From NCBI GenBank assembly GCA_964648215.1, contig CAZYMF010000247.1:1-6461 (forward strand): a DNA stretch of 6,461 nt, written 5' to 3'. The stretch comes from CAZYMF01 sp964648215. Lineage in GTDB: Bacteria > Desulfobacterota > Binatia > HRBIN30 > JACQVA1. Both the position numbers and the translations under genes were made by a program. Numbering within the stretch: the stretch's first letter is position 1; every line of letters begins with the position of its first letter. Under the pieces are notes generated by a model. The model was not told the origin of the DNA, did no database searches, and saw only the letters and a program-made list of their open reading frames with translations. This document shows positions 1-6,317 of the stretch, one piece after another.

Positions 1-372
1 CTCGCGAAGCGGAATTTCTGGATCGTCGAAGGCGTGCCGAAGGACCAGTACTACCTCTTCGGCAAGATCCAGCTCTACATCGACAAGGAGACCTACCAGG
101 GGGCGTGGAACCGCAAGTTCACCTGGAACGGAGAGCAGGTGAATACCCTCCAGGTGCTGGGGTACGTGAACAAGGAGATGACGAACCCGGAGGGCGAGCA
201 CGACTGGATCTGGTCATCGAGTCAGGCGTACCAGTGTGCCGAGAACGTGAAGGTCAACCGCGCGACGATCTCGGGTGAGAAGCTGGAGGGTAAGGACGTT
301 CCCATCGATCGCCACGTTCCCTTGAAGCCGGGCTTCTTCGACTTCTCCACATTGCAGCGCTTCGGTAAGTAG
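1..372 (+). CDS. DUF1329-family protein, C-terminal part (5' end outside window)
   Basis: This is the last 123 codons of a gene that starts before the window and ends at a TAG stop. The reading frame is open from base 1. The visible part resembles the C-terminal region of DUF1329 proteins, which are predicted periplasmic or outer-membrane-associated proteins with a LolA/LolB-like fold. The supporting pattern is a 'W-I-V-E-G-x-P-K-D-x-Y-Y' strand followed by 'G-K-I-x-L-Y-I-D-K-E-T-Y', then a Trp- and Tyr-rich stretch (WIWSSSQAYQC) and a closing 'PGFFDFSTLQRFGK'. Family members often sit with DUF1302 proteins, RND/MMPL transporters and acyl-CoA catabolic genes in hydrocarbon- or steroid-degrading bacteria, which fits the two genes downstream. 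The biochemical role of the family is not established. The signal peptide, if any, lies outside the window. The family call rests on remembered patterns and a fragment, so it is moderate. Confidence 0.66.
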   Translation, partial: LAKRNFWIVEGVPKDQYYLFGKIQLYIDKETYQGAWNRKFTWNGEQVNTLQVLGYVNKEMTNPEGEHDWIWSSSQAYQCAENVKVNRATISGEKLEGKDVPIDRHVPLKPGFFDFSTLQRFGK

Positions 373-421
373 CGGGCGGTTCGCGAGCCAGCTTTGCAGG
401 CCGGCGACCTCGACCGACGGC

Positions 422-1612
422 ATGGACTTTCGCCCCAGTGAGAGCGAGCGGCAGTTTCGCCGCCAGGTGGCCGACTGGCTGAGCCGCAACCTGCCGCCCG
501 GCTGGGGGACGCCTGCGTTTCGCGAGCCGGAGGACGCCGCGGAGAAGGTGGCGTTCGCCAAGTCGTGGCAGCGCACTCTGTACGACGGCGGCTGGGCCGG
601 CCTGGCCTGGCCGCGGGAGTTCGGCGGCCGCGGCGCCGGTATCATCGAGCAGCTTACCTTCAACGAGGAGTACGCCCGCCTGCGCGCGCCCGACCTCATC
701 AGCCTCTCCGTCGGCCTCTCCCTCGTCGGCCCGACGCTGATCAGCTGCGGTGCCGACTGGCAGAAGGAGCGCTTCCTCCCGAAGATCCTCACCGGCGAGG
801 AGGTCTGGTGCCAGGGGTTCTCCGAGCCCAACGCGGGCTCGGACCTGGCGGCGGTGCGCACCCGTGCCGAGCTGCGCGGCGACGAGTTCGTGGTCACCGG
901 CCAGAAGATCTGGACGAGCTTCGCCAAGCACGCGCAGTGGTGCATCCTGGTGGTGCGCACCGATCCCGAGGCGCCGAAGCACAAGGGGCTGTCCTTCCTC
1001 CTGGTCGACATGTCGAGCCCGGGCATCACCATTCGCCCGCTGCGGGAGATGACCGGCGACGCCTGGTTCAACGAGGTCTTCCTGGACGAGGTGCGGGTGC
1101 CGCGCGCCCACCTTGTCGGCGAGATCAACCGGGGCTGGAACGTCGTCATCACGACCTTGGCGCATGAGCGCGGTGTGGCGGCGCCACACGTGCGCCTACA
1201 GGCCGAGGCGCGCCTGCTGGCGCGGCTGGCGCGCGAGTCGACGGGGAGCGGCGGCCCGGCGGCCGCGGATCCGCGTGTGCGCCAGCAGCTGGCGCAGTTC
1301 GCCATCGAGGCCGAGGTGCTGCGGCTGACGGCATACCGCAACGTGACTCAGATCCAGCGCACCGGACAACCCGGCCCGGGGGGATCCATTCTGAAGCTGC
1401 AGTGGAGCGAGCTGGATCAGCGCATCAAGGACGCGGCGTTCGAGATCCTCGGACTGCGGGGCATGCTGACCAAAGGGGAGCGCGCCGTCGCCGACGGCTG
1501 GTGGGCGCACGAGCTTCTGTGGTCGCGTGCGGCGACCATCTACGCCGGGACTTCCGAGGTGCAGCGCAACATCATCGCGCAACGCGTGCTCGGGTTGCCG
1601 CGAGGCGCCTGA
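422..1612 (+). CDS. Acyl-CoA dehydrogenase, 396 aa
   Basis: FAD-dependent alpha,beta-dehydrogenation of an acyl-CoA thioester, the first step of a beta-oxidation-type cycle, in the cytoplasm. All three family domains are present: an N-terminal helical domain (about 1-120, opening MDFRPSESERQFRRQVADWL), a middle beta domain with the flavin-contact segment WCQGFSEPNAGSDL (129-142) and KIWTSF (162-167), and a C-terminal helical domain ending IYAGTSEVQRNIIAQRVLGLP. At 396 residues it is full length. In medium- and short-chain enzymes the catalytic glutamate lies in the 'IYEGT' motif. Here that position is Ala375. Glu249, in LAHERG, aligns with the helix-G glutamate of isovaleryl-CoA dehydrogenase and is the likely base. 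The start follows the conserved N-terminus, although no good Shine-Dalgarno precedes it. It lies 49 bases after the DUF1329 gene and 22 before the crotonase, so co-transcription is likely. Chain-length or ring specificity cannot be read from the sequence. A partner subunit, as in heteromeric FadE enzymes, is not visible here. Confidence 0.95.
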   Translation: MDFRPSESERQFRRQVADWLSRNLPPGWGTPAFREPEDAAEKVAFAKSWQRTLYDGGWAGLAWPREFGGRGAGIIEQLTFNEEYARLRAPDLISLSVGLSLVGPTLISCGADWQKERFLPKILTGEEVWCQGFSEPNAGSDLAAVRTRAELRGDEFVVTGQKIWTSFAKHAQWCILVVRTDPEAPKHKGLSFLLVDMSSPGITIRPLREMTGDAWFNEVFLDEVRVPRAHLVGEINRGWNVVITTLAHERGVAAPHVRLQAEARLLARLARESTGSGGPAAADPRVRQQLAQFAIEAEVLRLTAYRNVTQIQRTGQPGPGGSILKLQWSELDQRIKDAAFEILGLRGMLTKGERAVADGWWAHELLWSRAATIYAGTSEVQRNIIAQRVLGLPRGA

Positions 1613-1626
1613 ACAAATCGACCAGC

Positions 1627-1632
1627 GGAGAG
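1627..1632 (+). promoter_or_regulatory. Ribosome binding site for the crotonase gene
   Basis: GGAGAG lies in the 22-base gap after the dehydrogenase stop, just before ATG 1635. Spacing to 1635 is short, while spacing to the in-frame ATG at 1644 is about 11 bases. The site therefore supports translation beginning at one of these two ATGs rather than at the upstream in-frame codons that overlap the dehydrogenase gene. Confidence 0.55.
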
Positions 1633-1634
1633 AG

Positions 1635-2438
1635 ATGAAAGACATGTCGGAGCTCAAAGCGATACAGCTATCGATCGAAAACAACGTCGCCTGGGTGACG
1701 CTCAACCGGCCGGAGGCGCGCAATGCGGTGAACGCCGACATGCGCGAAGAGGTGATCTCGGTCTTCACCGACGCGCGCACGAACCCCGATGTGCGCGCCG
1801 TCGTTCTCACCGGCTCGGGCAAGGGCTTCTGCACCGGCGCCGATCTCTCGGGCCCGCGCGGCCAGGGCCCGACGGGCCCGGGAGCCGGACGCGAGATCAT
1901 GCGCAACAGCTCGCAGCGGCTCATCCGCACGGTTTGGGAGCTGGAAAAGCCGGTGGTGGCGGCGGTGAACGGCGTTGCCGCCGGCCTGGGCTCGCACCTC
2001 GCGTTCGCTTGCGACCTGGTCATTGCGGCGCAAGAGGCCCGCTTCATCGAGGTGTTCGTGCGCCGCGGTATCGCCATCGACGCCGCCGGTGCCTTCCTGC
2101 TGCCCCGTCTCATCGGTCTGTCGAAGGCGAAGGAGCTGGTGTTCTTCGGCGATGATCTCGGTGCCGAGGACGCCGCGCGGATCGGCCTGGTGAACCGCGT
2201 CGTTCCGGGCGCCGAGCTGGCGGCGGCGGCGCGCGAGTGGGCGGAGCGGCTCGCCAAAGGGCCGACCTTCGCCATCGGTATGTCGAAACGGCTGCTGAAT
2301 CGCTCGTTGGAATCGTCCTTCGAGACCTGCCTGGAGGAGGAGGCCCTCGTGCAGTCTCTGGTGACGCAGTCGGAGGACACCCGCGAGGGCATGGCCTCCT
2401 TCGCGCAGCGCCGGCCGCCCGAGTTCAAGGGTCGCTGA
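1635..2438 (+). CDS. Crotonase-family enoyl-CoA hydratase/isomerase-like protein, 267 aa
   Basis: A crotonase-fold enzyme acting on an acyl-CoA thioester, full length for the family. Conserved features are the NRPEARNAVN segment near the N-terminus, the first oxyanion-hole segment GKGFCTGADL (62-71), the second oxyanion-hole segment AAVNGVAAGLGSHLAFACD (about 109-127), and a C-terminal helical part ending REGMASFAQRRPPEFKGR, which resembles the 'EGxxAFxxKRxPxFxG' tail of hydratases. The two glutamates that activate water in classical hydratase (Glu144 and Glu164 of the rat enzyme) align here with His121 and Phe141. Asp149 in GIAIDAAG aligns with the 'PDSGG' aspartate of PaaG-type ring-opening enoyl-CoA isomerases. 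Isomerase or another crotonase chemistry is therefore more likely than plain hydration. ATG 1635 is chosen for the ribosome site upstream; ATG 1644 (three codons in) is equally possible. It is probably in an operon with the dehydrogenase, whose product class is a plausible substrate. Confidence 0.93.
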   Translation: MKDMSELKAIQLSIENNVAWVTLNRPEARNAVNADMREEVISVFTDARTNPDVRAVVLTGSGKGFCTGADLSGPRGQGPTGPGAGREIMRNSSQRLIRTVWELEKPVVAAVNGVAAGLGSHLAFACDLVIAAQEARFIEVFVRRGIAIDAAGAFLLPRLIGLSKAKELVFFGDDLGAEDAARIGLVNRVVPGAELAAAAREWAERLAKGPTFAIGMSKRLLNRSLESSFETCLEEEALVQSLVTQSEDTREGMASFAQRRPPEFKGR

Positions 2439-2450
2439 GCCGGCTTTGGC

Positions 2451-2505
2451 GGGAGTGCGGGCGTCTCGCCCGCACCGGGTTGCGGCCGGATGGCCGCGCT
2501 CCCGG
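2451..2505 (+). repeat. Dispersed GC-rich palindromic repeat, copy 1
   Basis: It begins 12 bases after the crotonase stop. The core GCGGGCGTCTCGCCCGC (2457-2473) is part of a perfect 8-bp hairpin, 2456-2463 with 2467-2474, loop TCT. A second hairpin pairs GCGGCC (2482-2487) with GGCCGC (2492-2497), loop GGAT. GGGAG (2451-2455) pairs with CTCCC (2499-2503) to close both, so the strand can fold as a three-way junction. The same core occurs at 3832-3848 (inverted) and 6334-6350. One frame of the repeat reads AGETPALP on the minus strand, a peptide I associate with over-predicted proteins in genomes carrying such repeats. No T-run follows, so it is not a standard intrinsic terminator, though a role in transcript end stability is possible. 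Confidence 0.8.
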
Positions 2506-2624
2506 GGGTACCTCCGGCACGCGGCACGCGCCGACCCAGAGGTGCGCTTCTTACCCAAACGAGGTCGCCTCCGGCGCAGAGTTCGATTGACATCTGTCAG
2601 CGAGTGTTCGAATATCGCTTCAGT

Positions 2625-2669
2625 GGAGAGCCCCTCGGCCTCGGGCCGAGGGAGATGGGCCGGCTCTCC
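2625..2669. repeat. Nested inverted repeat (two-stem hairpin)
   Basis: The inner stem is a perfect 9-bp pairing, CCCTCGGCC (2632-2640) with GGCCGAGGG (2644-2652), loop TCG. An outer stem pairs GGAGAGCC (2625-2632) with GGCTCTCC (2662-2669). The stems share only base 2632, so both can form together with one base pair given up. No run of T follows on either strand, so this is probably not a simple intrinsic terminator. Confidence 0.72.
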
Positions 2670-2681
2670 GCACCCGCCTGC

Positions 2682-2703
2682 GGGTCGTGCGCTAGCACGA
2701 CCC
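2682..2703. repeat. Perfect 9-bp hairpin
   Basis: GGGTCGTGC (2682-2690) pairs perfectly with GCACGACCC (2695-2703) across a four-base loop, GCTA. A small alternative stem, CCCG with CGGG (about 2673-2684), overlaps its left edge, so the two are mutually exclusive. It is 12 bases from the nested inverted repeat and may belong to the same element. Confidence 0.7.
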
Positions 2704-2729
2704 CGGCGGCGTCAAGAATACAGTCGTTA

Positions 2730-2815
2730 GGGGTTGGGGTTTGGCGTGATACATCTCCGGCCATCACCCAACCCCAATGCCTGCCTTTTCGGCCATCCCC
2801 CAACCCCCAACCCCC
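2730..2815. repeat. G-tract/C-tract block with imperfect inverted and direct repeats
   Basis: A G-rich segment with GGGGTTGGGG and a following GTGAT (2730-2750) is the imperfect inverse of ATCACCCAACCCCAATGCC (2763-2781). The C-rich side is then repeated directly: CGGCCATCACCCAACCCC (2758-2775) and CGGCCATCCCCCAACCCCC (2790-2808), followed by another C5 tract at 2811-2815. On the minus strand there are three G5 runs separated by TT, with a fourth G4 run further off. This is a candidate quadruplex, although with one long loop. It ends 82 bases before the preferred methyltransferase start. Confidence 0.6.
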
Positions 2816-2897
2816 GCCCTCAGTGGACACGAACGCGCCGCCGCGCCAAGATGTGAGCGGCGATGACCCGTTTCCCCTTTTGCCCTGCACGTCGCTG

Positions 2898-3785
2898 ATG
2901 GACGAGTACACCCGTCGCACTCGAGCGTGGCTCGAAGACATCTACGCGGGGCCGGCCGACGGCGAGTACGTACCGCACAGCCCCATCTACGGATTCGACC
3001 CGCGCTCGCAGTACCTAGGCACCTACTGCCACCTCTACTCGATCCTGCGCGAGATGGCCCACTACGACTTCGACAGCTGTCTCGAGGTCGGGGCCGGCGA
3101 GGGTTTTCTCGCCGATCTCATCCGCCGTGTATTCGAGGTTCCGGTCGCCGCGGTCGACCTCTCGTTCCGTGCCAGCCAGCGGGCGCGTCAGACGTTCGGA
3201 CTGGACAACGCCGTGGGCGAGGCGCGCCAGTTGCCCTTCCGGGATCACTGCGTCGACCTGGTCGTCTCGATCAACACGCTCGAGCACATCGCCGACGTCG
3301 CTTCGGCCTTCGGCGAGCTGATGCGCGTGGCCCGCGGTGTTGCGGTGATCGGCATGCCCCACGCCTCGCGTCCCGGCGAGCGGGAGCCGATTGATGCCGG
3401 CGAACCGCACGCACACGTGAGCATCCTGACCCGTGCCGAGATGCGCCGCCTGTTCGGCCCGACCGCGAAGATCCGAGGTAGCCTCAGCCGCTGGGTGCGG
3501 CCGATGTACGCTCTCGCGGCCAGCGACGACGTGTCGGGCCGGCCGGGGTACGAGCGGCTTCGCCGCTGGCCCTGGCGGCCGCTGTACCGCCTGGCGCGGT
3601 GGCGCGCCGGGCGGAGCGACGCCCACCGCGTCGTCGAACGCTTGTGCCGTCTCGAGCAGGTCGCCAGTCGCACTCTGTCGGCGCAAACCTACGAGTCGAT
3701 CGTCGTCCGCGAGCTTCCCGGCGTGCGGCGGCGCTCGAAGCCGGTGTCGGAGCAGAAGATCCTCGAAGAGCTGTTGCGCGGATAG
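2898..3785 (+). CDS. Class I SAM-dependent methyltransferase (Methyltransf_11 type), 295 aa
   Basis: Transfers a methyl group from S-adenosylmethionine to an unidentified acceptor; likely cytoplasmic, with no signal peptide seen. The Rossmann-fold signatures are in order: motif I CLEVGAGEGFLADLI (61-75), the acidic ribose-binding Asp87 in AAVDLS, then LPFRDHCVDLVVSINTLEH, ending at 130 (motifs 'post-I' to II/III). After the core, residues from about 185 onward are Arg- and Trp-rich (RRWPWRPLYRLARWRAGR) and I do not recognise them; they may mediate substrate or membrane contact. ATG 2898 is preferred because recognisable protein sequence starts there. In-frame GTG codons at 2853 and 2823 would add 15 or 25 residues. 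None of the three has a clear ribosome site, so the start is uncertain. The open frame continues further upstream, but only through repeats. The gene converges on plsB and its own neighbours do not reveal its substrate; small-molecule, lipid and polyketide-type acceptors are all possible. Confidence 0.88.
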   Translation: MDEYTRRTRAWLEDIYAGPADGEYVPHSPIYGFDPRSQYLGTYCHLYSILREMAHYDFDSCLEVGAGEGFLADLIRRVFEVPVAAVDLSFRASQRARQTFGLDNAVGEARQLPFRDHCVDLVVSINTLEHIADVASAFGELMRVARGVAVIGMPHASRPGEREPIDAGEPHAHVSILTRAEMRRLFGPTAKIRGSLSRWVRPMYALAASDDVSGRPGYERLRRWPWRPLYRLARWRAGRSDAHRVVERLCRLEQVASRTLSAQTYESIVVRELPGVRRRSKPVSEQKILEELLRG

Positions 3786-3806
3786 GGGAGGGGGCCTTGC
3801 CCGCCC

Positions 3807-3854
3807 GGGAGCGCGACCTCTCGGGTGCAGTGCAGGCGAGACGCCCGCGCTCCC
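3807..3854 (-). repeat. Dispersed GC-rich palindromic repeat, copy 2 (inverted), between convergent genes
   Basis: It is framed by a perfect 8-bp stem, GGGAGCGC (3807-3814) with GCGCTCCC (3847-3854). Read on the minus strand, its core GCGGGCGTCTCGCCTGC (3848-3832) matches copy 1 except for one base, which breaks one pair of the hairpin. The other half carries a smaller stem, ACC with GGT (3816-3818 with 3824-3826, plus one G-T pair). The copy sits 21 bases past the methyltransferase stop and 20 bases past the plsB stop. It is well placed to protect or terminate either transcript, although there is no T-run. Confidence 0.8.
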
Positions 3855-3874
3855 ATCGGCTGACCGCTTTCCCC

Positions 3875-6268
3875 TCAGCGGATCAGCCCGGCGCGGCGGC
3901 TGGCGGCCAGAGCGTCGATCGCGTCGACGCGGCGGATGGTGTCGCGGATCTCTTCGGCGAAAGCGCGCCGGCGCTCGGCGGCGCGCGGCATATCCGCCTC
4001 GAGCAGGCCGCGATTGCGGGCCAGGCGCAACGCCGTCTCGAAGAGGACCTGCGAGACCGACTCGGCGCTGCGGATGCGGCGCTGGAGCTGGTACTGCTTG
4101 CCGCGGGCGAGGCATTGCGACAGAAACGCCTTCTCGTCCGCGAGCGGACCGGCCTCCTGACGCTCCAGGGCGTCGGCGACGACCTGATACGCCTCCAGGA
4201 ACGGCCGCAGAATTCGATGCGCGCTGAAGGGGCGGAAGCGGCGAATCAACCGGCGGATCTCCTCGGGGCCGCTGGGAAGGCGATGTTCCCAGTCCACATC
4301 GTGCACGCAGATCTCCTCGCGCAGCTCGCGGCGGAAGGTATCCTTCTCGGCGAAGAAGAACTCGAACTTGAGCAGGTCGCGCAGGCGCAAGGAGGCTTCC
4401 CAGAACTCGGTGGCCGGCCGCGCCACGCCGTCCTCGGCGGCGCGCAGGAGAGCCAGCTCGGCGATGGCCCCGTTGACGAAGAAATGAATGATGGTGTTGC
4501 GGTAGTACGCCGCGGTCAGATGCTGATCGGGGCCGATGGCGTAGACCGCCTCGGGCCCCTCGGCGAAGCAGGTCACCACGGCGTTCTCGACCAGCGCGTC
4601 GAGGACGTGGCGCACGCCGTCGGGCGTGCCGAGATCGATCTCGCCGGTCGTGGGGACTCGGCGCTTCTCGACGTACTCGAGCAGGGAGGCGAGGCTGGTG
4701 ATGATCTCGTCGACGCTCAGCGCCCGATCCCCGGTGCCGAGCAGGGCCAGGGTCACCAGGGAGGTCGGGGTGATCGGCGTGGCCCGGTTGATGCGCACGG
4801 CGACCTCGAAGGCAACCTTCTGCAGCTCGAGGCTGCGCTCGTCGTCGGCGCGCGGCTCGGCGTTGGGATCCGGCGGCCCCAATGCCTTCTGCAACGACAG
4901 CGGGTCGCCGAAGTTGATGTGGATGTTGCCGTAGCGGTGGCGGAGTCGCCGCAGCACGCCGAGGAACCAGCCGAAGCTCTCGCGCTGCTTGGCCGCGCCG
5001 CGTTGCTCGGCGACGTACTCGCCGACGTCCTGGATCTGGTCGTAGGCGATCGACACCGGGATCAGGTACACGTCCTCGCTCTTGCCGCGCCGGTAGGCGT
5101 CGACGACGTAGGCGAGCATGCCGAACCGGGGCGGTGACAGCTTGCCGGAGCGCGAGCGTCCGCCCTCGACGTACCACTCGAGGGAAAAGCGCTTCTCGAT
5201 CAGATAGTCGATGTACTGCCGCAGGACGAACTTGTAGAGCGCGTTGTCCTTGAAGCTGCGGCGGATGAAGAACACGCCGCTGCGCCGGAAGAGCGGCCCC
5301 ATGGGGAAGAAGTTCATGTTGATGCCGCCGGCGGTGTGATTCGGCGGATGGCCTTGCTCGTGCAGCGCGTACTGCAGCACCAGGTGGTCGAGGTTCGACT
5401 TGTGGCTGGGGAGGAACACCACCGGGTGGCGCTGCGCCAGGGCGAAGACCTTCTCCAGCCGCTCCGCGTCGTAGTGCAGCGCCTCGCCGTAGCCGCGGGT
5501 GTACATCAGGTGGATGATGTGAGCGACGAGGTCGATGACGTAGGGGCTGTGGGTGGCGGCGATCTCCCGCAGATAGCGGGAGGCATCGCGCTGGACGGTG
5601 GCCTCCGGACGCCCGAGCTCGCGCGCCAGGCGGGCGACACCGCCGCGAAACGACGGGCGCGCCAGAATCTCCTCGTGCACGAAGCGCGGTACCTTGTAGC
5701 GCGCGCCGCGCAGGCGACGCTCGGCGCGTTCCAGCGCCAGTGCCGCCTGGCGGGTGACGAACTCGGCGAGCCCCGTTGTCTGCGCCACGTCGGCGCCCCC
5801 GGCCCGCTGCCAGCGGCGTCGCAGCTCCGAGGCCGGCGCCGGATCTCCGACCACGATCGAGCAGCGGTCGGGGTGGCGCCGCAGGACCCATTCCTGGCGC
5901 AGCACCCCCGGATCGCGCGGGTCTCCGAAGGTCAGCAGGTCGGACAGGCGCACGGCGCGGACGCCGTTGTGTTGCTGGGGTTGCCAGGCGACGCGAAGGG
6001 GGACGAGCAGCGGATCGTCGTCGGTCGCCAGCCGCGCCTCGAGGCGCGAGTCGAGCTTGGTCTTGTAGCGCCGCCGGGAGGACGGAATTGCCATCGACTC
6101 GACGTCCTCGGCGTCGATGTCCGCCGGAAGCCGGTGACGGATCCAATCCTCGAGCAGGCGGCGCTCCAGATTGCTGGAGGCGTCGACGAGAAAGACCAGG
6201 CGCCGCCCGTCGCTCGCCGGCCACGGAGGCGAATCTTTCAGCTGCTCGAGGTTCCCGTTCCCACCCAT
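3875..6268 (-). CDS. plsB: Glycerol-3-phosphate 1-O-acyltransferase (PlsB type), 797 aa
   Basis: Acylates the sn-1 position of glycerol 3-phosphate from acyl-ACP or acyl-CoA to give lysophosphatidic acid, the first committed step of phospholipid synthesis at the inner membrane. All four acyltransferase blocks are present: I, HKSNLD (His289 to Asp294, the catalytic H-x4-D); II, GVFFIRR (331-337); III, YVEGGRSRSGK (366-376, Glu368); IV, YLIPVSIAYD (401-410). Family-typical N- and C-terminal regions flank the core, and 797 residues compare with about 807 for E. coli PlsB. Block I is HKSNLD rather than the enterobacterial HRSHMD. The GGINMNFFPMGPLFRR and SGKLSPPRFGML stretches recall actinobacterial PlsB2 more than E. 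coli PlsB. Start ATG 6268 is chosen for a good ribosome site upstream and because the in-frame extension to 6445 runs through a palindromic repeat. It is convergent with the methyltransferase, with 89 bases between stops. Confidence 0.94.
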   Translation of the reverse strand: MGGNGNLEQLKDSPPWPASDGRRLVFLVDASSNLERRLLEDWIRHRLPADIDAEDVESMAIPSSRRRYKTKLDSRLEARLATDDDPLLVPLRVAWQPQQHNGVRAVRLSDLLTFGDPRDPGVLRQEWVLRRHPDRCSIVVGDPAPASELRRRWQRAGGADVAQTTGLAEFVTRQAALALERAERRLRGARYKVPRFVHEEILARPSFRGGVARLARELGRPEATVQRDASRYLREIAATHSPYVIDLVAHIIHLMYTRGYGEALHYDAERLEKVFALAQRHPVVFLPSHKSNLDHLVLQYALHEQGHPPNHTAGGINMNFFPMGPLFRRSGVFFIRRSFKDNALYKFVLRQYIDYLIEKRFSLEWYVEGGRSRSGKLSPPRFGMLAYVVDAYRRGKSEDVYLIPVSIAYDQIQDVGEYVAEQRGAAKQRESFGWFLGVLRRLRHRYGNIHINFGDPLSLQKALGPPDPNAEPRADDERSLELQKVAFEVAVRINRATPITPTSLVTLALLGTGDRALSVDEIITSLASLLEYVEKRRVPTTGEIDLGTPDGVRHVLDALVENAVVTCFAEGPEAVYAIGPDQHLTAAYYRNTIIHFFVNGAIAELALLRAAEDGVARPATEFWEASLRLRDLLKFEFFFAEKDTFRRELREEICVHDVDWEHRLPSGPEEIRRLIRRFRPFSAHRILRPFLEAYQVVADALERQEAGPLADEKAFLSQCLARGKQYQLQRRIRSAESVSQVLFETALRLARNRGLLEADMPRAAERRRAFAEEIRDTIRRVDAIDALAASRRAGLIR

Positions 6269-6275
6269 CGGCCCG

Positions 6276-6281
6276 CTTCCT
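6276..6281 (-). promoter_or_regulatory. Ribosome binding site of plsB
   Basis: On the minus strand AGGAAG lies seven bases before ATG 6268, a good Shine-Dalgarno match at normal spacing. It decides the start in favour of 6268, because the frame stays open for another 59 codons upstream. Confidence 0.7.
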
Positions 6282-6317
6282 GTACCAAGGCCCGTCCCCC
6301 CGGGGAAGGGCGACGTG

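Larger units (their letters stand above)
2439..2897. other. 459-base intergenic region without a credible gene
   Basis: From left to right this gap holds palindromic repeat copy 1 (2451-2505), a near-palindrome around GGTACC (2502-2517), a plainer stretch, a nested inverted repeat (2625-2669), a 9-bp hairpin (2682-2703), and a block of G-tracts then C-tracts with a direct repeat (2730-2815). Open frames run through it on both strands, but they show no recognisable protein features and their sequence is explained by the repeats. A promoter for the methyltransferase is expected here, but I could not pick a convincing -35/-10 pair. Confidence 0.7.

Noticed and set aside
214..1341. Minus-strand open frames opposite the dehydrogenase gene (214-1341 and 254-1189)
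   Set aside because: They are antisense to a clear acyl-CoA dehydrogenase, with compositions typical of GC-rich shadow frames and no motifs.
1196..2593. Minus-strand open frames opposite the crotonase gene (1196-2593 and 1668-2558)
   Set aside because: Both start in the repeat-containing gap and run antisense to conserved genes. The AGETPALP peptide in one of them is a translation of palindrome copy 1.
2625..2703. Rho-independent terminators at the strong hairpins
   Set aside because: The stems are good, but neither strand has the following T-run, so a standard intrinsic terminator cannot be claimed.
2758..2815. CRISPR-like array
   Set aside because: Only two imperfect C-rich repeat units with a 13-base spacer are present. 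There is no regular repeat-spacer pattern and no cas gene.
2490..2897. N-terminal extension of the methyltransferase to position 2490
   Set aside because: The extra 136 codons pass through copy 1, the hairpins and the C-tracts, and show no protein-like features. Normal family sequence begins at about 2898.
2597..2941. 114-codon minus-strand frame in the gap before the methyltransferase
   Set aside because: It covers the hairpins and the G/C-tract block, so its Gly/Pro-rich translation reflects the repeats. It also overlaps the start of the methyltransferase gene.
3599..5137. 512-codon open frame on the plus strand opposite plsB
   Set aside because: It starts within the methyltransferase gene, runs through palindrome copy 2 and lies antisense to plsB, which carries all its family motifs. 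No domain is recognisable in the translation.
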